From assembly GCF_006094275.1 (NCBI RefSeq), contig NZ_CP034412.1, positions 2,232,001 to 2,296,000 on the forward strand: 64,000 bases of DNA. Reading direction: 5' to 3'. How positions within the stretch are numbered: the first letter of the stretch is position 1; the number at the start of each line of letters is the position of its first letter. Shown here in pieces: positions 17,264 to 27,174 of the stretch. A program made the translations under genes and the position numbers. Source of the DNA: Glutamicibacter creatinolyticus. Its GTDB lineage: Bacteria > Actinomycetota > Actinomycetes > Actinomycetales > Micrococcaceae. Under the pieces are notes generated by a model. It was not told the DNA's origin and made no database searches. It worked only from the letters and a program-made list of their open reading frames with translations.

Positions 17264-20200
17264 TCACCGCATTGAGTGTGCGGCAGGCAATAGCGCCGCA
17301 AGTTCCGGCGTCCCATAGGTAAGGAAGACCAGCGAGGCGTCATCGCTCTCGTCCCAGGTTGCACGGTCGAACGTGACCGGCAGAGCCTCGACGGGAGACG
17401 GATCGAAGTATTCCTCGACGTCGCGTACACCATCGAGTTCGTTGAATGAGAGCCGGGACAGGCTTTCGGCCGGAGGCTTGAGCCGGTAGACCTTTGGGCG
17501 CTGGTCGTCCACTTCGAACGCGGCGCGGCTGAGCCCATTCGTTGTGAGCAGACGCTCCAAGTCATGCGGTGTTGTGGCACCGATGAGCTGCGGCGGCTCC
17601 TTGATACGGCTCTCACCAGTGGGTTCGCCCAGATCGTCGTTACCCACGGGTTCGTTCTTGATGTCCTCAACCTGCTGGCGGATATCGCCGACCTCAGACT
17701 CGATGTCGGTGGGCGTTGTGTGCCCGGTCAGGGCGAGGCGCTCAATGGCCTTTTCAATGTTTGCGAGCACGGGTGCGGCGTCGCCAACGATGTCGGTGAA
17801 GTCTCCGTAGTCCTCCGCGATGCCCTTGTACACCTGCTCCTCGACCGTGTCGGCGTAGAAGTAGTTGCTGATGCGGATGTCCTTGTAGGAGGCGCCGATG
17901 CGATCAACGCGGCCGATCCGCTGCTCGACGCGCATGAGGTTCCATGGCATGTCGTAGTTGATGAGCCGCCCGGACGTTTGCAGGTTCAGACCTTCGCTCA
18001 TGGAGTCGGTGCCGATAAGAACTTCCAGCTCGCCACTGCGGAACATGGTCTTGATCTCCGACTTTGTGACCTCGGCCCAGGTCTCGGAGTCGGCGTCGTA
18101 GACCTCACCACCGCGGCCGGAGTAGCAGCCAAGCCGCCGGTATCCTGCCGTGATGAGTCGTTCGCGGACGTAGTCCATGGTGTCGGCGTACTGGGTGAAG
18201 ACAACCACTGACGAGTATGTATTCAGTGCCTCGGTCACGTCAGCAACGAGCTTGCTGGCCTTGCTGTCTTCGCCGGTGATGCTGTCGAGGTCTTGGAGGA
18301 ACGACTTGAGTTCGGCGATCTCGTCGCGGAGTCGGTCGGCCCTCGTGTCGAACGCCTCCGGCTCGAACAACGATCCTTCAACATCGACGTTGTCGTCGTC
18401 GGTGAGTAGCTCAGCGAGGTTCTTGCCATCTTCCAGAACACTCAGCCGACGACGAAGCGACCGCTTGATCGCCTCGAACGAGGAGGTCAGGCGACGGCGA
18501 TAGACGGTCATGATGAAGCCGAGCGCCTGATTTCCTGCCTCAGCCATGTAGGCGTTGTAGTGGCGACGGATGTACTCCTCGATGCGCTCGTACAGTCGGC
18601 GCTCGTTCGGCTCCAGCGGGATGAACTCATCTTTGACGTGGCGGTACGGGATGACCACGTCGTCGGGGATGATCCCTGCCGCTTGGTACTCGCGCATCGT
18701 CTTTCGGGTGTTGCGGAAGACTCGATCCCGCATTGGCGTGTGTCGGCGGAGCCACTTGTCCATCCACTCGGAAGTCTCGTTCGGGAACTTGGCCTTCAGG
18801 TCGGCACTCGGCGGGTTCCCGGCCAGAGCCGTGACCACGTACGCACCCGTCCAGCCAAGGGCGTCGTCGATTTGCTGTTCGAGGTCAGCGTCCCGCTCGG
18901 CCTGTGGGTCGGAGAAGTAGTCCTCCAGCATCGCGCAAAGCAGGTCCCAGTGGCGATGCATGGGGTCGATCGCCAGAAGTTTGAAGTATCGGATGAAGTC
19001 GTCGGCGCTGACGCCCCATCGACCGTTGAGTCGAAGCAGAGAGATCAGGTCCCAGGCTTCGTGCGGGTTCATCTGCATCGGTGTAGCGGTGGCCAAGTAC
19101 AGCGCACGCCACATCTCTTTGTCGCGCATCTCTTGGAGCAGTGCCAACAGCGAGTTCGGAGTATCGGTCGGCTTGGAACCGCGTCGCCGGGCGTGGTGGG
19201 CTTCGTCAACTAGGACGACATCCCACGGTCCGGCATCGAGAATCTGACGCCGACGGTCTCGGCGGCGGGCAAGGTGCGACGAAGCAAGCACGATGGGAAA
19301 CGCCGACCATGGATTGGCGTTCGGAGTAACGGGGATCGGCTGGTCGTAGCGATCCACGAAGATGCCCTTGTCGAAGCGGGCAACATCGAGGTTCATCTTC
19401 TCGTGGAGCTCCTCTTGCCACTGCTTCATCACTGACGCAGGCACGAGCAGGAGCGCCTTCGTCGCCCGACCTGAGGTGAAGAGTTCACGCAGGACCATGC
19501 CTGCCTCGACGGTCTTGCCAAGCCCTACTTCGTCGGCGAAGAGGTAGCCGCGCGGGTAGGTGCTCACGACACGGTTGATTAGCTCTGCTTGGTGCGGGAG
19601 AGGTTGTGCCCATGCCGATCCGACACCGGTCCAGGACGATTCCGTTGGTGCGTCGCGCAATGCGACGAGTTCGTCCCACGCGGCCTCTACATCGAACTCA
19701 TCGGTGTCGTCGGCCTCCGAGGGTGGTAAGACGACGCCCGGCGCTAGAGGTGGAGTATCGGGCGCGTGCTCGATGAGGTGCATCCGCACTGCCGTCGGCA
19801 GGTCGATGACGGCCCATCCTGCGTCGGCGTTGTCTGTCCAGTGCTTCTCGAAGTCGAGCACCTTGTGGACACCCAGGTAGTTCCAGATGGGGACATTCCA
19901 GGATGGATAGGCGTCGAACGTCTCGTGGTTCTTGGCCCAGGCCGTGACCGAGGAGTTGTTCGAGCCGTTGAAGGCGACTCTGTTGCCGTAGCCATCCGCG
20001 AAGATGCCGTACTTGGTGTGGAAGTAGCGACCCGACTGCTCATGCGTCAGTAGCTCGCCGTTCTCTCCTCGTGGGACACCGACACGAATCTCAAGTCGGG
20101 CCGTGGCAACCATCCACGCGAGCACGCTCAGATGCTCGCTCTGAACGATCCGTGCGCCCGCAAGTTCCGGGTCGGCGAGGAGCCTCTCCGCCACTACGTC

Positions 20201-20485
20201 GTCGAGTGGCGTGCCTTCGATGACGGCGTCCACGTCTCGTTGGGCGAGTTGCGCTCCGACGATCAGTCGCATCTTCCCGCCGTTTGCGAGGAAGTGGGCC
20301 GTGCCCTGGGCTGCGTACTGAAGCTCGGCTGCCGACCAGTAGCCCACGGCTCTGTCGTAGTTGACTGCCCTTGACAGCAGCGGCAGGTAGAACGTCTCGA
20401 ATGGACGATCATCCGGCGAGTAGGTTGCCCCGAGATCAACCGTCTGGAACGAGTCAGGCGACGAAATGGGATCAGTCGAGGACAT
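17264..20485 (-). CDS. PLD-SNF2 helicase of a helicase-methylase-ATPase (Hma-type) defence operon
   Basis: This 1073-residue protein combines a phospholipase-D-like domain with an SF2/SNF2 helicase. At about residues 150-175 the PLD-like motif reads FHTKYGIFADGYGN with GSNNSS after it. Helicase motifs follow: Walker A DEVGLGKTVEAGM (about 315), motif II LVDEAHHARRRG (about 424), motif III ATATPMQ, and motif VI RVEQRIGRVDRIG (about 850). A related architecture occurs in DISARM DrmD and other defence helicases. It starts one base after the methylase stop, preceded by GGAG inside the methylase gene, so translation is coupled. It is the last gene of the operon; 98 bp later the recombinase begins. 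It probably translocates on and destroys or blocks unmodified invading DNA (inference). Confidence 0.9.
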   Translation of the reverse strand: MSSTDPISSPDSFQTVDLGATYSPDDRPFETFYLPLLSRAVNYDRAVGYWSAAELQYAAQGTAHFLANGGKMRLIVGAQLAQRDVDAVIEGTPLDDVVAERLLADPELAGARIVQSEHLSVLAWMVATARLEIRVGVPRGENGELLTHEQSGRYFHTKYGIFADGYGNRVAFNGSNNSSVTAWAKNHETFDAYPSWNVPIWNYLGVHKVLDFEKHWTDNADAGWAVIDLPTAVRMHLIEHAPDTPPLAPGVVLPPSEADDTDEFDVEAAWDELVALRDAPTESSWTGVGSAWAQPLPHQAELINRVVSTYPRGYLFADEVGLGKTVEAGMVLRELFTSGRATKALLLVPASVMKQWQEELHEKMNLDVARFDKGIFVDRYDQPIPVTPNANPWSAFPIVLASSHLARRRDRRRQILDAGPWDVVLVDEAHHARRRGSKPTDTPNSLLALLQEMRDKEMWRALYLATATPMQMNPHEAWDLISLLRLNGRWGVSADDFIRYFKLLAIDPMHRHWDLLCAMLEDYFSDPQAERDADLEQQIDDALGWTGAYVVTALAGNPPSADLKAKFPNETSEWMDKWLRRHTPMRDRVFRNTRKTMREYQAAGIIPDDVVIPYRHVKDEFIPLEPNERRLYERIEEYIRRHYNAYMAEAGNQALGFIMTVYRRRLTSSFEAIKRSLRRRLSVLEDGKNLAELLTDDDNVDVEGSLFEPEAFDTRADRLRDEIAELKSFLQDLDSITGEDSKASKLVADVTEALNTYSSVVVFTQYADTMDYVRERLITAGYRRLGCYSGRGGEVYDADSETWAEVTKSEIKTMFRSGELEVLIGTDSMSEGLNLQTSGRLINYDMPWNLMRVEQRIGRVDRIGASYKDIRISNYFYADTVEEQVYKGIAEDYGDFTDIVGDAAPVLANIEKAIERLALTGHTTPTDIESEVGDIRQQVEDIKNEPVGNDDLGEPTGESRIKEPPQLIGATTPHDLERLLTTNGLSRAAFEVDDQRPKVYRLKPPAESLSRLSFNELDGVRDVEEYFDPSPVEALPVTFDRATWDESDDASLVFLTYGTPELAALLPAAHSMR

Positions 20486-20486
20486 G

Positions 20487-23399
20487 TCACTCCACGTCGA
20501 ACAGTGTGTTCTCGTTGGGGTCTGCCAGTGCGGCCATCTCCTCCGCCTCTGGTAGCACAACATCATCGAAGTAGAGGGTGCAGAGTGTGTCGATGAGTCC
20601 AGCTTCCGGTACCACCCAAGCGCCCTTGACCTTGGTCCGCGGGATTGCGTTCGCCAGACCTTGCAGGGTGGAAATAAACCCGGCGTCGCTGGTGTATCCG
20701 TGACGGTCGAGGAACCGCTTTGCGGCCTGTTGGCCGTCCACCTCGGCGATGTAGAGCGCGGTGTCAACGGCATCGATGACGTACTCGAATGACGATGCCT
20801 CCGGCGTCACTCCCGGGAGCTCAGAGTCGGTGCCACGACGGAGCCGCTCCTTGGGCGTCAAGAGCTTGACCTTCCCAGATGCCTTCGAGACGATCTTCGC
20901 GCGCTCCAGTTCATCGACGTCCAGTCCTCCTACTGCGAGAGCCAGGAGACGTGCTGTGTCGAACGGGAACTCTCGCGCACCGAACGTATCCCAGGCCAAG
21001 AGCACGAAGTCAGTGAGCCCATCGACCTTTGCGGCCTGTCCGACGAGGCGGGATCGGCGAAGGTCCACGATCTCCTCGCGCGCTAGGGCGAGGGCGTCCT
21101 CGGGGCGAAGCAGTTGTTCGCGGCCATCGGCGTCGGGCGTGGATGAGTAGACGGGCCAGTTCTGCGAGATCACCGATAGCGTCGGGCCATAGGTCGAGAG
21201 GAGAAGGTCAACTCCGTCGATTCCATCGTGTTGGAATCGTGTCGCAGCCTCTCGTGCCGCCTGGCGGATGTCGTGCTCGATGTCGTCGAGATAGACCTTG
21301 TGATCGTCGCCGCGGTCGGCTCGCTTACGACAGACGAGCATGATCGTTGAGGCGGCGGAGTTCATGTTCGCTTGGTGAAGTGAGTGCTCGAACTCAGTGT
21401 TCACTGGCCACGATGTTTCGACCGTAAAACCGGCCTGGAGAAGACCCATCCCCAGGGTGTCCCAAGCTTCCGCCCTCTTATGTGTGAACATAACCGACAA
21501 AACGCCGTTATCTCGAAGCACTCTCCGCGCGTCGATGAAGATTCCCGTCATCTTCGCTTCATAGTCGAGGTCTGCAAGTTCCTTTTTTCGACGACCCATC
21601 GACTCAAATCGCGCCGGGTTTGCGACCGCTTCGTTTTCCTTGTCAGCCCGCTCGTCTCCGAAGAAGTCGGGGCGAATCGCGCCAACGGTCCCCCTCTCCC
21701 AGACGTAGAAGAAGTCAGACAGCTCGGCGTACATCACGTTGTCGTAGTACGGGGGATCCATGCAGATATGGGTGATTGAATTGGAAGCCCAAGGCAGCCG
21801 TGCCGCGCTTCCCTGAGTCACTGTTGCCGAAGTCTCCCCTGGCAAGTGCTGCGGCAGGGTTTCATCTCCGCTATTCCCAAACATGGCTGCAATGTCGCGG
21901 TATGACTTCAGCGTCTGGGACAGCGCCCAGCCGTAGATGTCTTGCGCGCCTTCCATCTCCGCAAACGTCCACTTCATAGCGAAGTTGTGGCTGTCGAACA
22001 CACTTCGCATACGCTGATAGCCCACGTTCCAGGATGACAGTCGAGCATTCCAATTCAGGGCTTTACCCTGCATCAGCGCGAGCTCGAACAACACGGCTTC
22101 AGCAAGCGATTCACCCAGGTCCTCGACAACTTCGGGAATGATGGCTCTGAACTGCTCACCGAATGTCCCATGGACAAGCAGCTGCCTGGGAGAGAAGAAG
22201 TCAGTCCAGCGTGTAAGCCCATAGTTGATCGGCTCGCGGGTCTTAAGTCCCCACTCGACATCCTCATTTGGAAGGATACCCAGGGTCTCCCATTCTCCCC
22301 GCTTGGAGTCGAGGGCGGTCGCTGCCGCAGAGATCGCTTTAATGTCCGTGTCGGTGGGCAGGCGGAAGGTCGACTCTCCGTTTCTTTCGATAGAAACCGC
22401 GTACAACACCTGGCGCATTCGACCAGCCTGGGCCTCGGCTTTGATGTATGTGCTTTCGATTGTCAGGTTGTCATAGGGGCTTACACCAACACCCCGCTTA
22501 AGCGTTCCATTCGCCGCTTCACCGGCATCCACCTCATCTCCCTTTAGCAGATCGAAACGAGGTTCCTGGAGTTCGACTCCATCGATAGTTGTGAGGAGTC
22601 GCACCGCGGCTTCTTTTCCCTTTTCTTTGCGGAGCCACATCTCAGGAAGCAGTGGGACGAGTCGGCCAGTCCGCGGACAAGTGATCGCATTGGCCCAGAT
22701 ATAGCGAGTGACTTTCTCCCCGGCAGCGGATGGAAAGTACTGAAGGAGGGCTTGCTTCACCCTCTCGACAAGGATTCCACCCCACTTCTTAAGTGGAGCG
22801 TTCAGCGAGTTGCCGTGCTTGGCGGGAATTGCAACTCCAGCTTCGAGAACAGCCGCAGCAACACCGTTCAGATCGTTCGCAAAAGTAGGTAGCCCCATGC
22901 GGACAGCAGTGAAAGGGATACTGCCTCCACCTGCAGTCGGATCACCGACGTTCGGGAGATCGCCCCAGGTATCTTTCAGGATCAAATGCAGAAGCTCGAC
23001 ATCCTGCGGATTCGGATTGTAACGATACGCTTGCTTGTACGTGAATGGGTTCGCCTTGAGTCGAATTCCAGTAGCCGCTGCGACATCCTTTGCTCTCTGG
23101 GCAGCTAACGCATCCCCCTTAATCCCGATGAGCTCAAGAACCCAGCGCCGGTAAGCATCTGAGGACTTCACCTGAGGGATACCAGGGAACTTCTCTGCGA
23201 GGGATTCGGTCCAGGCGGGGAGCAGGCCTGTCAAAATAACTGCGGTGGATGCCACCAGCGGCCTCCGTGCCCACCATATATGCAAGTAGGACAGGGGTGG
23301 GAGTGCGGAGGACGCGGCTCGCTCGCGGCGCGACTCGATGCCGAGCTCTGCAACGGGTAGCCAGTCCTCGATGAGAACTCGTGGTCTTGAAGTGGTCAT
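20487..23399 (-). CDS. DUF1156-domain DNA methyltransferase (defence-associated)
   Basis: This 970-residue protein opens with the DUF1156 signature (VLIEDWLPVAELGIESRRERAASSALPPLSYLHIWWARRPL), seen in methylases of anti-phage gene clusters. A SAM-binding-type motif DPTAGGGSIPFTA lies near residue 152, and the catalytic motif IV DPPYYDN near residue 548, which fits an exocyclic amino methyltransferase acting on adenine (or N4-cytosine). In such systems the methylase marks host DNA so that the associated helicase and ATPase act only on unmodified DNA; that role is inferred here. It starts nine bases after the small protein's stop. The central part uses somewhat less GC-rich codons than its neighbours, consistent with transfer. 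Confidence 0.9.
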   Translation of the reverse strand: MTTSRPRVLIEDWLPVAELGIESRRERAASSALPPLSYLHIWWARRPLVASTAVILTGLLPAWTESLAEKFPGIPQVKSSDAYRRWVLELIGIKGDALAAQRAKDVAAATGIRLKANPFTYKQAYRYNPNPQDVELLHLILKDTWGDLPNVGDPTAGGGSIPFTAVRMGLPTFANDLNGVAAAVLEAGVAIPAKHGNSLNAPLKKWGGILVERVKQALLQYFPSAAGEKVTRYIWANAITCPRTGRLVPLLPEMWLRKEKGKEAAVRLLTTIDGVELQEPRFDLLKGDEVDAGEAANGTLKRGVGVSPYDNLTIESTYIKAEAQAGRMRQVLYAVSIERNGESTFRLPTDTDIKAISAAATALDSKRGEWETLGILPNEDVEWGLKTREPINYGLTRWTDFFSPRQLLVHGTFGEQFRAIIPEVVEDLGESLAEAVLFELALMQGKALNWNARLSSWNVGYQRMRSVFDSHNFAMKWTFAEMEGAQDIYGWALSQTLKSYRDIAAMFGNSGDETLPQHLPGETSATVTQGSAARLPWASNSITHICMDPPYYDNVMYAELSDFFYVWERGTVGAIRPDFFGDERADKENEAVANPARFESMGRRKKELADLDYEAKMTGIFIDARRVLRDNGVLSVMFTHKRAEAWDTLGMGLLQAGFTVETSWPVNTEFEHSLHQANMNSAASTIMLVCRKRADRGDDHKVYLDDIEHDIRQAAREAATRFQHDGIDGVDLLLSTYGPTLSVISQNWPVYSSTPDADGREQLLRPEDALALAREEIVDLRRSRLVGQAAKVDGLTDFVLLAWDTFGAREFPFDTARLLALAVGGLDVDELERAKIVSKASGKVKLLTPKERLRRGTDSELPGVTPEASSFEYVIDAVDTALYIAEVDGQQAAKRFLDRHGYTSDAGFISTLQGLANAIPRTKVKGAWVVPEAGLIDTLCTLYFDDVVLPEAEEMAALADPNENTLFDVE

Positions 23400-23408
23400 G
23401 TCGTGTCC

Positions 23409-23879
23409 TTAGTCGGCAAGGAGGGTCCGGAGTGCTTTGCGGGCGCGGTCGCCGTCGAGTCCCATGCACTTGGAGTACCAGTAATAGGTCTCTTCGGTGC
23501 TCATGGCGTTGATTCCAGTGACAAGCGCTCGTACTCGTTCGTGCTTTGCAATAGGTTGAGTCGCAAGCAAAACAAGCGCCAGACGGACTCCCTCAGCCTC
23601 GCCAAGGCGGATGGGTGCTTTGCGCTTGAACGCAAGGACGCTCGGTTGATGCCCGGCCTTGCGGATCGCAACGAAGAGCGCATCGACCACGCGTCCCGCC
23701 TGAACGGGTGTGGCGGTGGTCACCGGCGCGGTGATCGTGCCGCCGTTCTCGCCGTAGGTTTCTTCAAGCGTGACGCCAAAGGTCTCGCCTCGGCCTGGCG
23801 TGACAACGAGGCGGAACCCTCGCACCCCCTCGACCGGCGCGAGGTGGGATGCGGGACGGATGCGCTTGACGGCGCTCAC
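23409..23879 (-). CDS. small conserved component of the Hma-type operon
   Basis: This 156-residue protein begins at GTG 23879, whose GTGA overlaps the stop of the ATPase gene, so the two are translationally coupled. The sequence starts SAVKRIRPASHL and contains a basic centre (SVLAFKRKAPIRLG) and an alpha-helical end (STEETYYWYSKCMGLDGDRARKALRTLLAD). No catalytic motif, signal or membrane segment is visible. Small proteins occupy this position between the DUF499 ATPase and the DUF1156 methylase in related clusters (families such as DUF3780 or DUF7680). I cannot assign the family securely. Position and coupling suggest it is a structural subunit of the same complex. Confidence 0.8.
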   Translation of the reverse strand: MSAVKRIRPASHLAPVEGVRGFRLVVTPGRGETFGVTLEETYGENGGTITAPVTTATPVQAGRVVDALFVAIRKAGHQPSVLAFKRKAPIRLGEAEGVRLALVLLATQPIAKHERVRALVTGINAMSTEETYYWYSKCMGLDGDRARKALRTLLAD

Positions 23880-26800
23880 TTGGTGACCTCGGCTGTCATC
23901 GTGGTGCTCTTCATACCGAGGTTCTTGATGACTGTGTGAATCTGGCCGAACTGGGGATCCGTGATGTCCAGAGCCGGGGTGAAGCGGAAGACGAGGGTTA
24001 CCTCGCCCGCTACCTTGGCCGCACCGGTGATCGCCTTCTTCACATGGTTGTACGCGGACTGGAAGTCTTGCCTGTCGGCGGTGCCCTGGAACTGGACTCC
24101 GCCGTGGACTCCCTTGAACTCGGCGCGGATCGTTGCACGAACGGCGATGTGCTGCTTTTGCAGCATGCCGAGCGATGCTACGGCGAGGTCGATGTCGCTG
24201 GTGCCAGACGCCTCGTCCGCGGTGACCTTCAAGGTCATCGTGCTGACCGTCGGCACGGTGAAGTCGGAAATCTGATCCAGCAGGCTCTGCATTGCCGCAC
24301 CGCCTGGGCCTGACGCGTTGAAGGTCTTCGAGTTCAGGGTGCGGGTTGGCACCTCGATCTCCTGCGCATCCGCCGCTTCCCGGCTGAGGATGCGCAGGCC
24401 GTCGAGACCTTTGTCTTTGATCGCGGATGGCGACAATGCCCGGACTCCGGGGGCTGGCTCTGCGTCGAGGACAACGAACCACTTGTAGTCGCTGGCTTGT
24501 ACTGCTGTGGCGAGCAGTTCGAGGACATCGTTCTTGGTCGGCTCGCCGCCACATTGGGCTTCGAGGCGGGAGCGAATCTCGGCCCCCGTGAGGTCATCGT
24601 TGGTGACAACGGCGCGCAAGTCTGTCTGGGTTGGCTTGCGCACGAGCAAGCCTCGTGACTGGGCTTCGGAAGCGGTCATCACTTCGGCATCGGGTTTCAT
24701 CTCCGGCGAGAACCCAGCCATCGTGCTCGACGTGTATGTCTTTCCCGTGCCCGCGTCGTAGTAGACCCAGTTTTCGTTCTTCACGCCGTTGACGATCGCT
24801 TCGCGGATCAGGTTCGGGTTTCGAACGATCTGGATCGTGTGATCGGTCCAGAAGTAGTCGGCGATGGAGCGGGTCGTCGCTGAGCTCGCGGCGTGCCAGG
24901 TCTTCGAGCGGAGGTAGGAGGCTGTGAAGGGACTGCTTCGAATCTTGTCCTCATCTTCGAGCAGACTCAACACCGCCGAGGTCGCGTTCTTCGTGTCGCC
25001 CTGCGCCTGAGCTGGAAGCTCGCGATGGCGCAAGTATCCTGTGGTCTTGTCACCAGAGGGGAAGTAGATGTGCTTGTAGCAACGCGTCACGGCGATGCGA
25101 GCGTTGAGGGTGGCCTCCTTGTTATAGGCCTCCACCTTCTTGCGCACCTCGTCGCTGAACTGCGACAGACGCGCCGTGTCGCTGGCGAGGTTGTTGGAAG
25201 CAATTAGGGCGCGTGCGCGGTCTTTCAAGACCTCGATCTGCTCCTCATCCGGGACTGCGAACACAACAGCGTTGCGGTAGGTTCTCGGGCTGCCGACGGA
25301 GCCCACTTTGTCAAGCATCTCGACGATTGCTGCGGGTGGCTGTTCTGCGCCCTTCTGCGTGACTGCTACCACGTTGTAGTCGAGCACGACGACTCTAAGT
25401 CCCGCCTCATCGTAGACCTCGGCAGGACCAGACGGGAAGTGGACTGCTTTCGCGCCGCCGTCATTGGCAAATGCGTTACGGATGAGTGTGTCCACCATCG
25501 CGGCTACTGCCGTGTTGGCGACGTTGCGCTTCTCGGTCTCGATGATGGCGTTGACGTTCGGCTCGATGTTGAAACGCCACCGGCCACCGTCGAACGACAG
25601 GTGCCAAAATACTTTCTCGGATTCCGTGAGTGCTTTCTCAAAGATGGCCGTGTCTTCACCCGGACGGAGCGTGCCGACGATCCAGTCATTGCGCCCAGCT
25701 CCTGCTGTCGCCACCATTTCCAGGGAGTGTGTGAACACGGTGCGCGCTACGCGGGTGGCGTACTCAGGTTTACCCGGGAAGACATCGGCATCCACCGCCG
25801 CCGCGTGCGACTGCTTGCCTGCGAAGTCGCCCTCTGCCACCGACGCGTATTCGGCCCGTCCGAGTCCATCAGTGAGGTGGTTAAGGACCGGGTCGTTGTC
25901 GAAGTCGATGTCGCCAACGTTGATGATCGCTGTGTCATCGTTCGTGTCGTAGATGTGCGCAACGACCTCTGCGAGCAGCTTCAGCGCGCCGCGCGCCCGC
26001 TGGAACTGGGTGATGTTGCCCAGCCGCTTGTCGAGTACTCGGACCAGCTCAGGGTGGAACGGATAGGTCGTCGTGACCAGTTCGCCATAGGTCGCGGGGT
26101 GTTCCGCGCCGCCGGCCAGCTGCTCGGTCTTACCCAGAGACTCGTAGAGGTCGCGGTATGCGTCTCCTGCTGCTTTCGCCGCACTTTCGTCGACTGACTC
26201 GAAGATTCGCTTCTTGAGAATTTCGCCGATCTCGTTGTCGTCTGCCGGACGGATCACGGCGGATGGCTGGATGGCCCGGGTAAGCACATCGCCGGTCTCT
26301 TCCGCAGCCTTGACCGAGGCGGCGTTCGAAGTGTCGGCGCGTTCCTTTTCATCGCCGGTCAGGTCGCTGATCTCGGTTGTTTCGGCACCGAAGGCGTTGG
26401 TCGTCGAGGCCAGGGTGATGATGACGGACACTTTGTTGGTCGGGTCGGAGGCGACCTCAAACAGATTCCCCAGGAACACGGGGATTGCCCGTGCCATGCG
26501 ACGCACGTCTTCGCTGCCGGAGGACGACACTGCACGCAGGTACTTGGCGATCTCGTCCACGATGACGATGGTTGGGTTGCCTCCGAAAGCAGCCTTGATC
26601 GTGCCGGTGCCCGGAGCGGTCCGCTGGGCATCGTTCGCGGCCATCGCGTCGTACGCAGTGTCACCGATCTGCGCGGCCATCTCGCCCCACAGTGTGTAGG
26701 TGCGGTGCCCTTCCGTCTCGACGCCGGCCGTGGGGTCAAGCGCGTCACCGACGAGCGCGGCCACCTGAATCGGCCCATCAGGTAAGAGCGCGGGGTCGAT

Positions 26801-27154
26801 GAACTCCGCGATGTTTGTCGGGCGTGCCCCACCGGCGAGGTGGTAGACGGCGGTGAGGCCGTGGGTCTTGCCGCCGCCGAACGAGGTCGTGGGACGGAGA
26901 ACCCCGTTCTCCCCAGCGACGCCCTTCGCTCCCGTGACGCGGCCAAAGGTCTTGGTGAGGAGCGTCTTCAAACCAGAGGTCGGATAGGTCTGCGCGAAGA
27001 ACGCTTCCGCGTCGCCGTAGACCGGGTAGTGCTCGGCGTCCCGCACGACCTTGTCGAGCTGGGCCGCGAAGTGGTTGTCGGCCAAGCCGCCCTGCAGGAC
27101 GTCTTCCCGTGGCACACAAGCAGTACGCAAAGGGACCAAACTGATATCGCTCAT
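23876..27154 (-). CDS. DUF499-type AAA ATPase of the Hma-type defence operon
   Basis: This 1092-residue ATPase shows a Walker A motif TTSFGGGKTHGLTA near residue 87 and a Walker B-type IVIVDEIAKYLRA near residue 198, the arrangement of DUF499 proteins (related in design to the BREX PglY/BrxC ATPases). Large helical and mixed regions follow. It is the first gene of the operon. The ATG at 27154 is preceded by GAGG at good spacing; a GTG codon directly before it is in frame. Only 20 bp separate it from the ychF stop, leaving no obvious space for a promoter. DUF499 proteins are known partners of DUF1156 methylases in anti-phage clusters. The mechanism is unknown to me. Confidence 0.88.
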   Translation of the reverse strand: MSDISLVPLRTACVPREDVLQGGLADNHFAAQLDKVVRDAEHYPVYGDAEAFFAQTYPTSGLKTLLTKTFGRVTGAKGVAGENGVLRPTTSFGGGKTHGLTAVYHLAGGARPTNIAEFIDPALLPDGPIQVAALVGDALDPTAGVETEGHRTYTLWGEMAAQIGDTAYDAMAANDAQRTAPGTGTIKAAFGGNPTIVIVDEIAKYLRAVSSSGSEDVRRMARAIPVFLGNLFEVASDPTNKVSVIITLASTTNAFGAETTEISDLTGDEKERADTSNAASVKAAEETGDVLTRAIQPSAVIRPADDNEIGEILKKRIFESVDESAAKAAGDAYRDLYESLGKTEQLAGGAEHPATYGELVTTTYPFHPELVRVLDKRLGNITQFQRARGALKLLAEVVAHIYDTNDDTAIINVGDIDFDNDPVLNHLTDGLGRAEYASVAEGDFAGKQSHAAAVDADVFPGKPEYATRVARTVFTHSLEMVATAGAGRNDWIVGTLRPGEDTAIFEKALTESEKVFWHLSFDGGRWRFNIEPNVNAIIETEKRNVANTAVAAMVDTLIRNAFANDGGAKAVHFPSGPAEVYDEAGLRVVVLDYNVVAVTQKGAEQPPAAIVEMLDKVGSVGSPRTYRNAVVFAVPDEEQIEVLKDRARALIASNNLASDTARLSQFSDEVRKKVEAYNKEATLNARIAVTRCYKHIYFPSGDKTTGYLRHRELPAQAQGDTKNATSAVLSLLEDEDKIRSSPFTASYLRSKTWHAASSATTRSIADYFWTDHTIQIVRNPNLIREAIVNGVKNENWVYYDAGTGKTYTSSTMAGFSPEMKPDAEVMTASEAQSRGLLVRKPTQTDLRAVVTNDDLTGAEIRSRLEAQCGGEPTKNDVLELLATAVQASDYKWFVVLDAEPAPGVRALSPSAIKDKGLDGLRILSREAADAQEIEVPTRTLNSKTFNASGPGGAAMQSLLDQISDFTVPTVSTMTLKVTADEASGTSDIDLAVASLGMLQKQHIAVRATIRAEFKGVHGGVQFQGTADRQDFQSAYNHVKKAITGAAKVAGEVTLVFRFTPALDITDPQFGQIHTVIKNLGMKSTTMTAEVTK

Positions 27155-27174
27155 CACATACCTCGGGATCGTTG

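Noticed and set aside
23409..24554. A 381-codon frame starting in the ATPase gene and ending with the small defence protein
   Set aside because: Only the last 156 codons are plausible. The part before 23879 is an out-of-frame shadow of the ATPase; the GTG at 23879 overlapping the ATPase stop is the real start.
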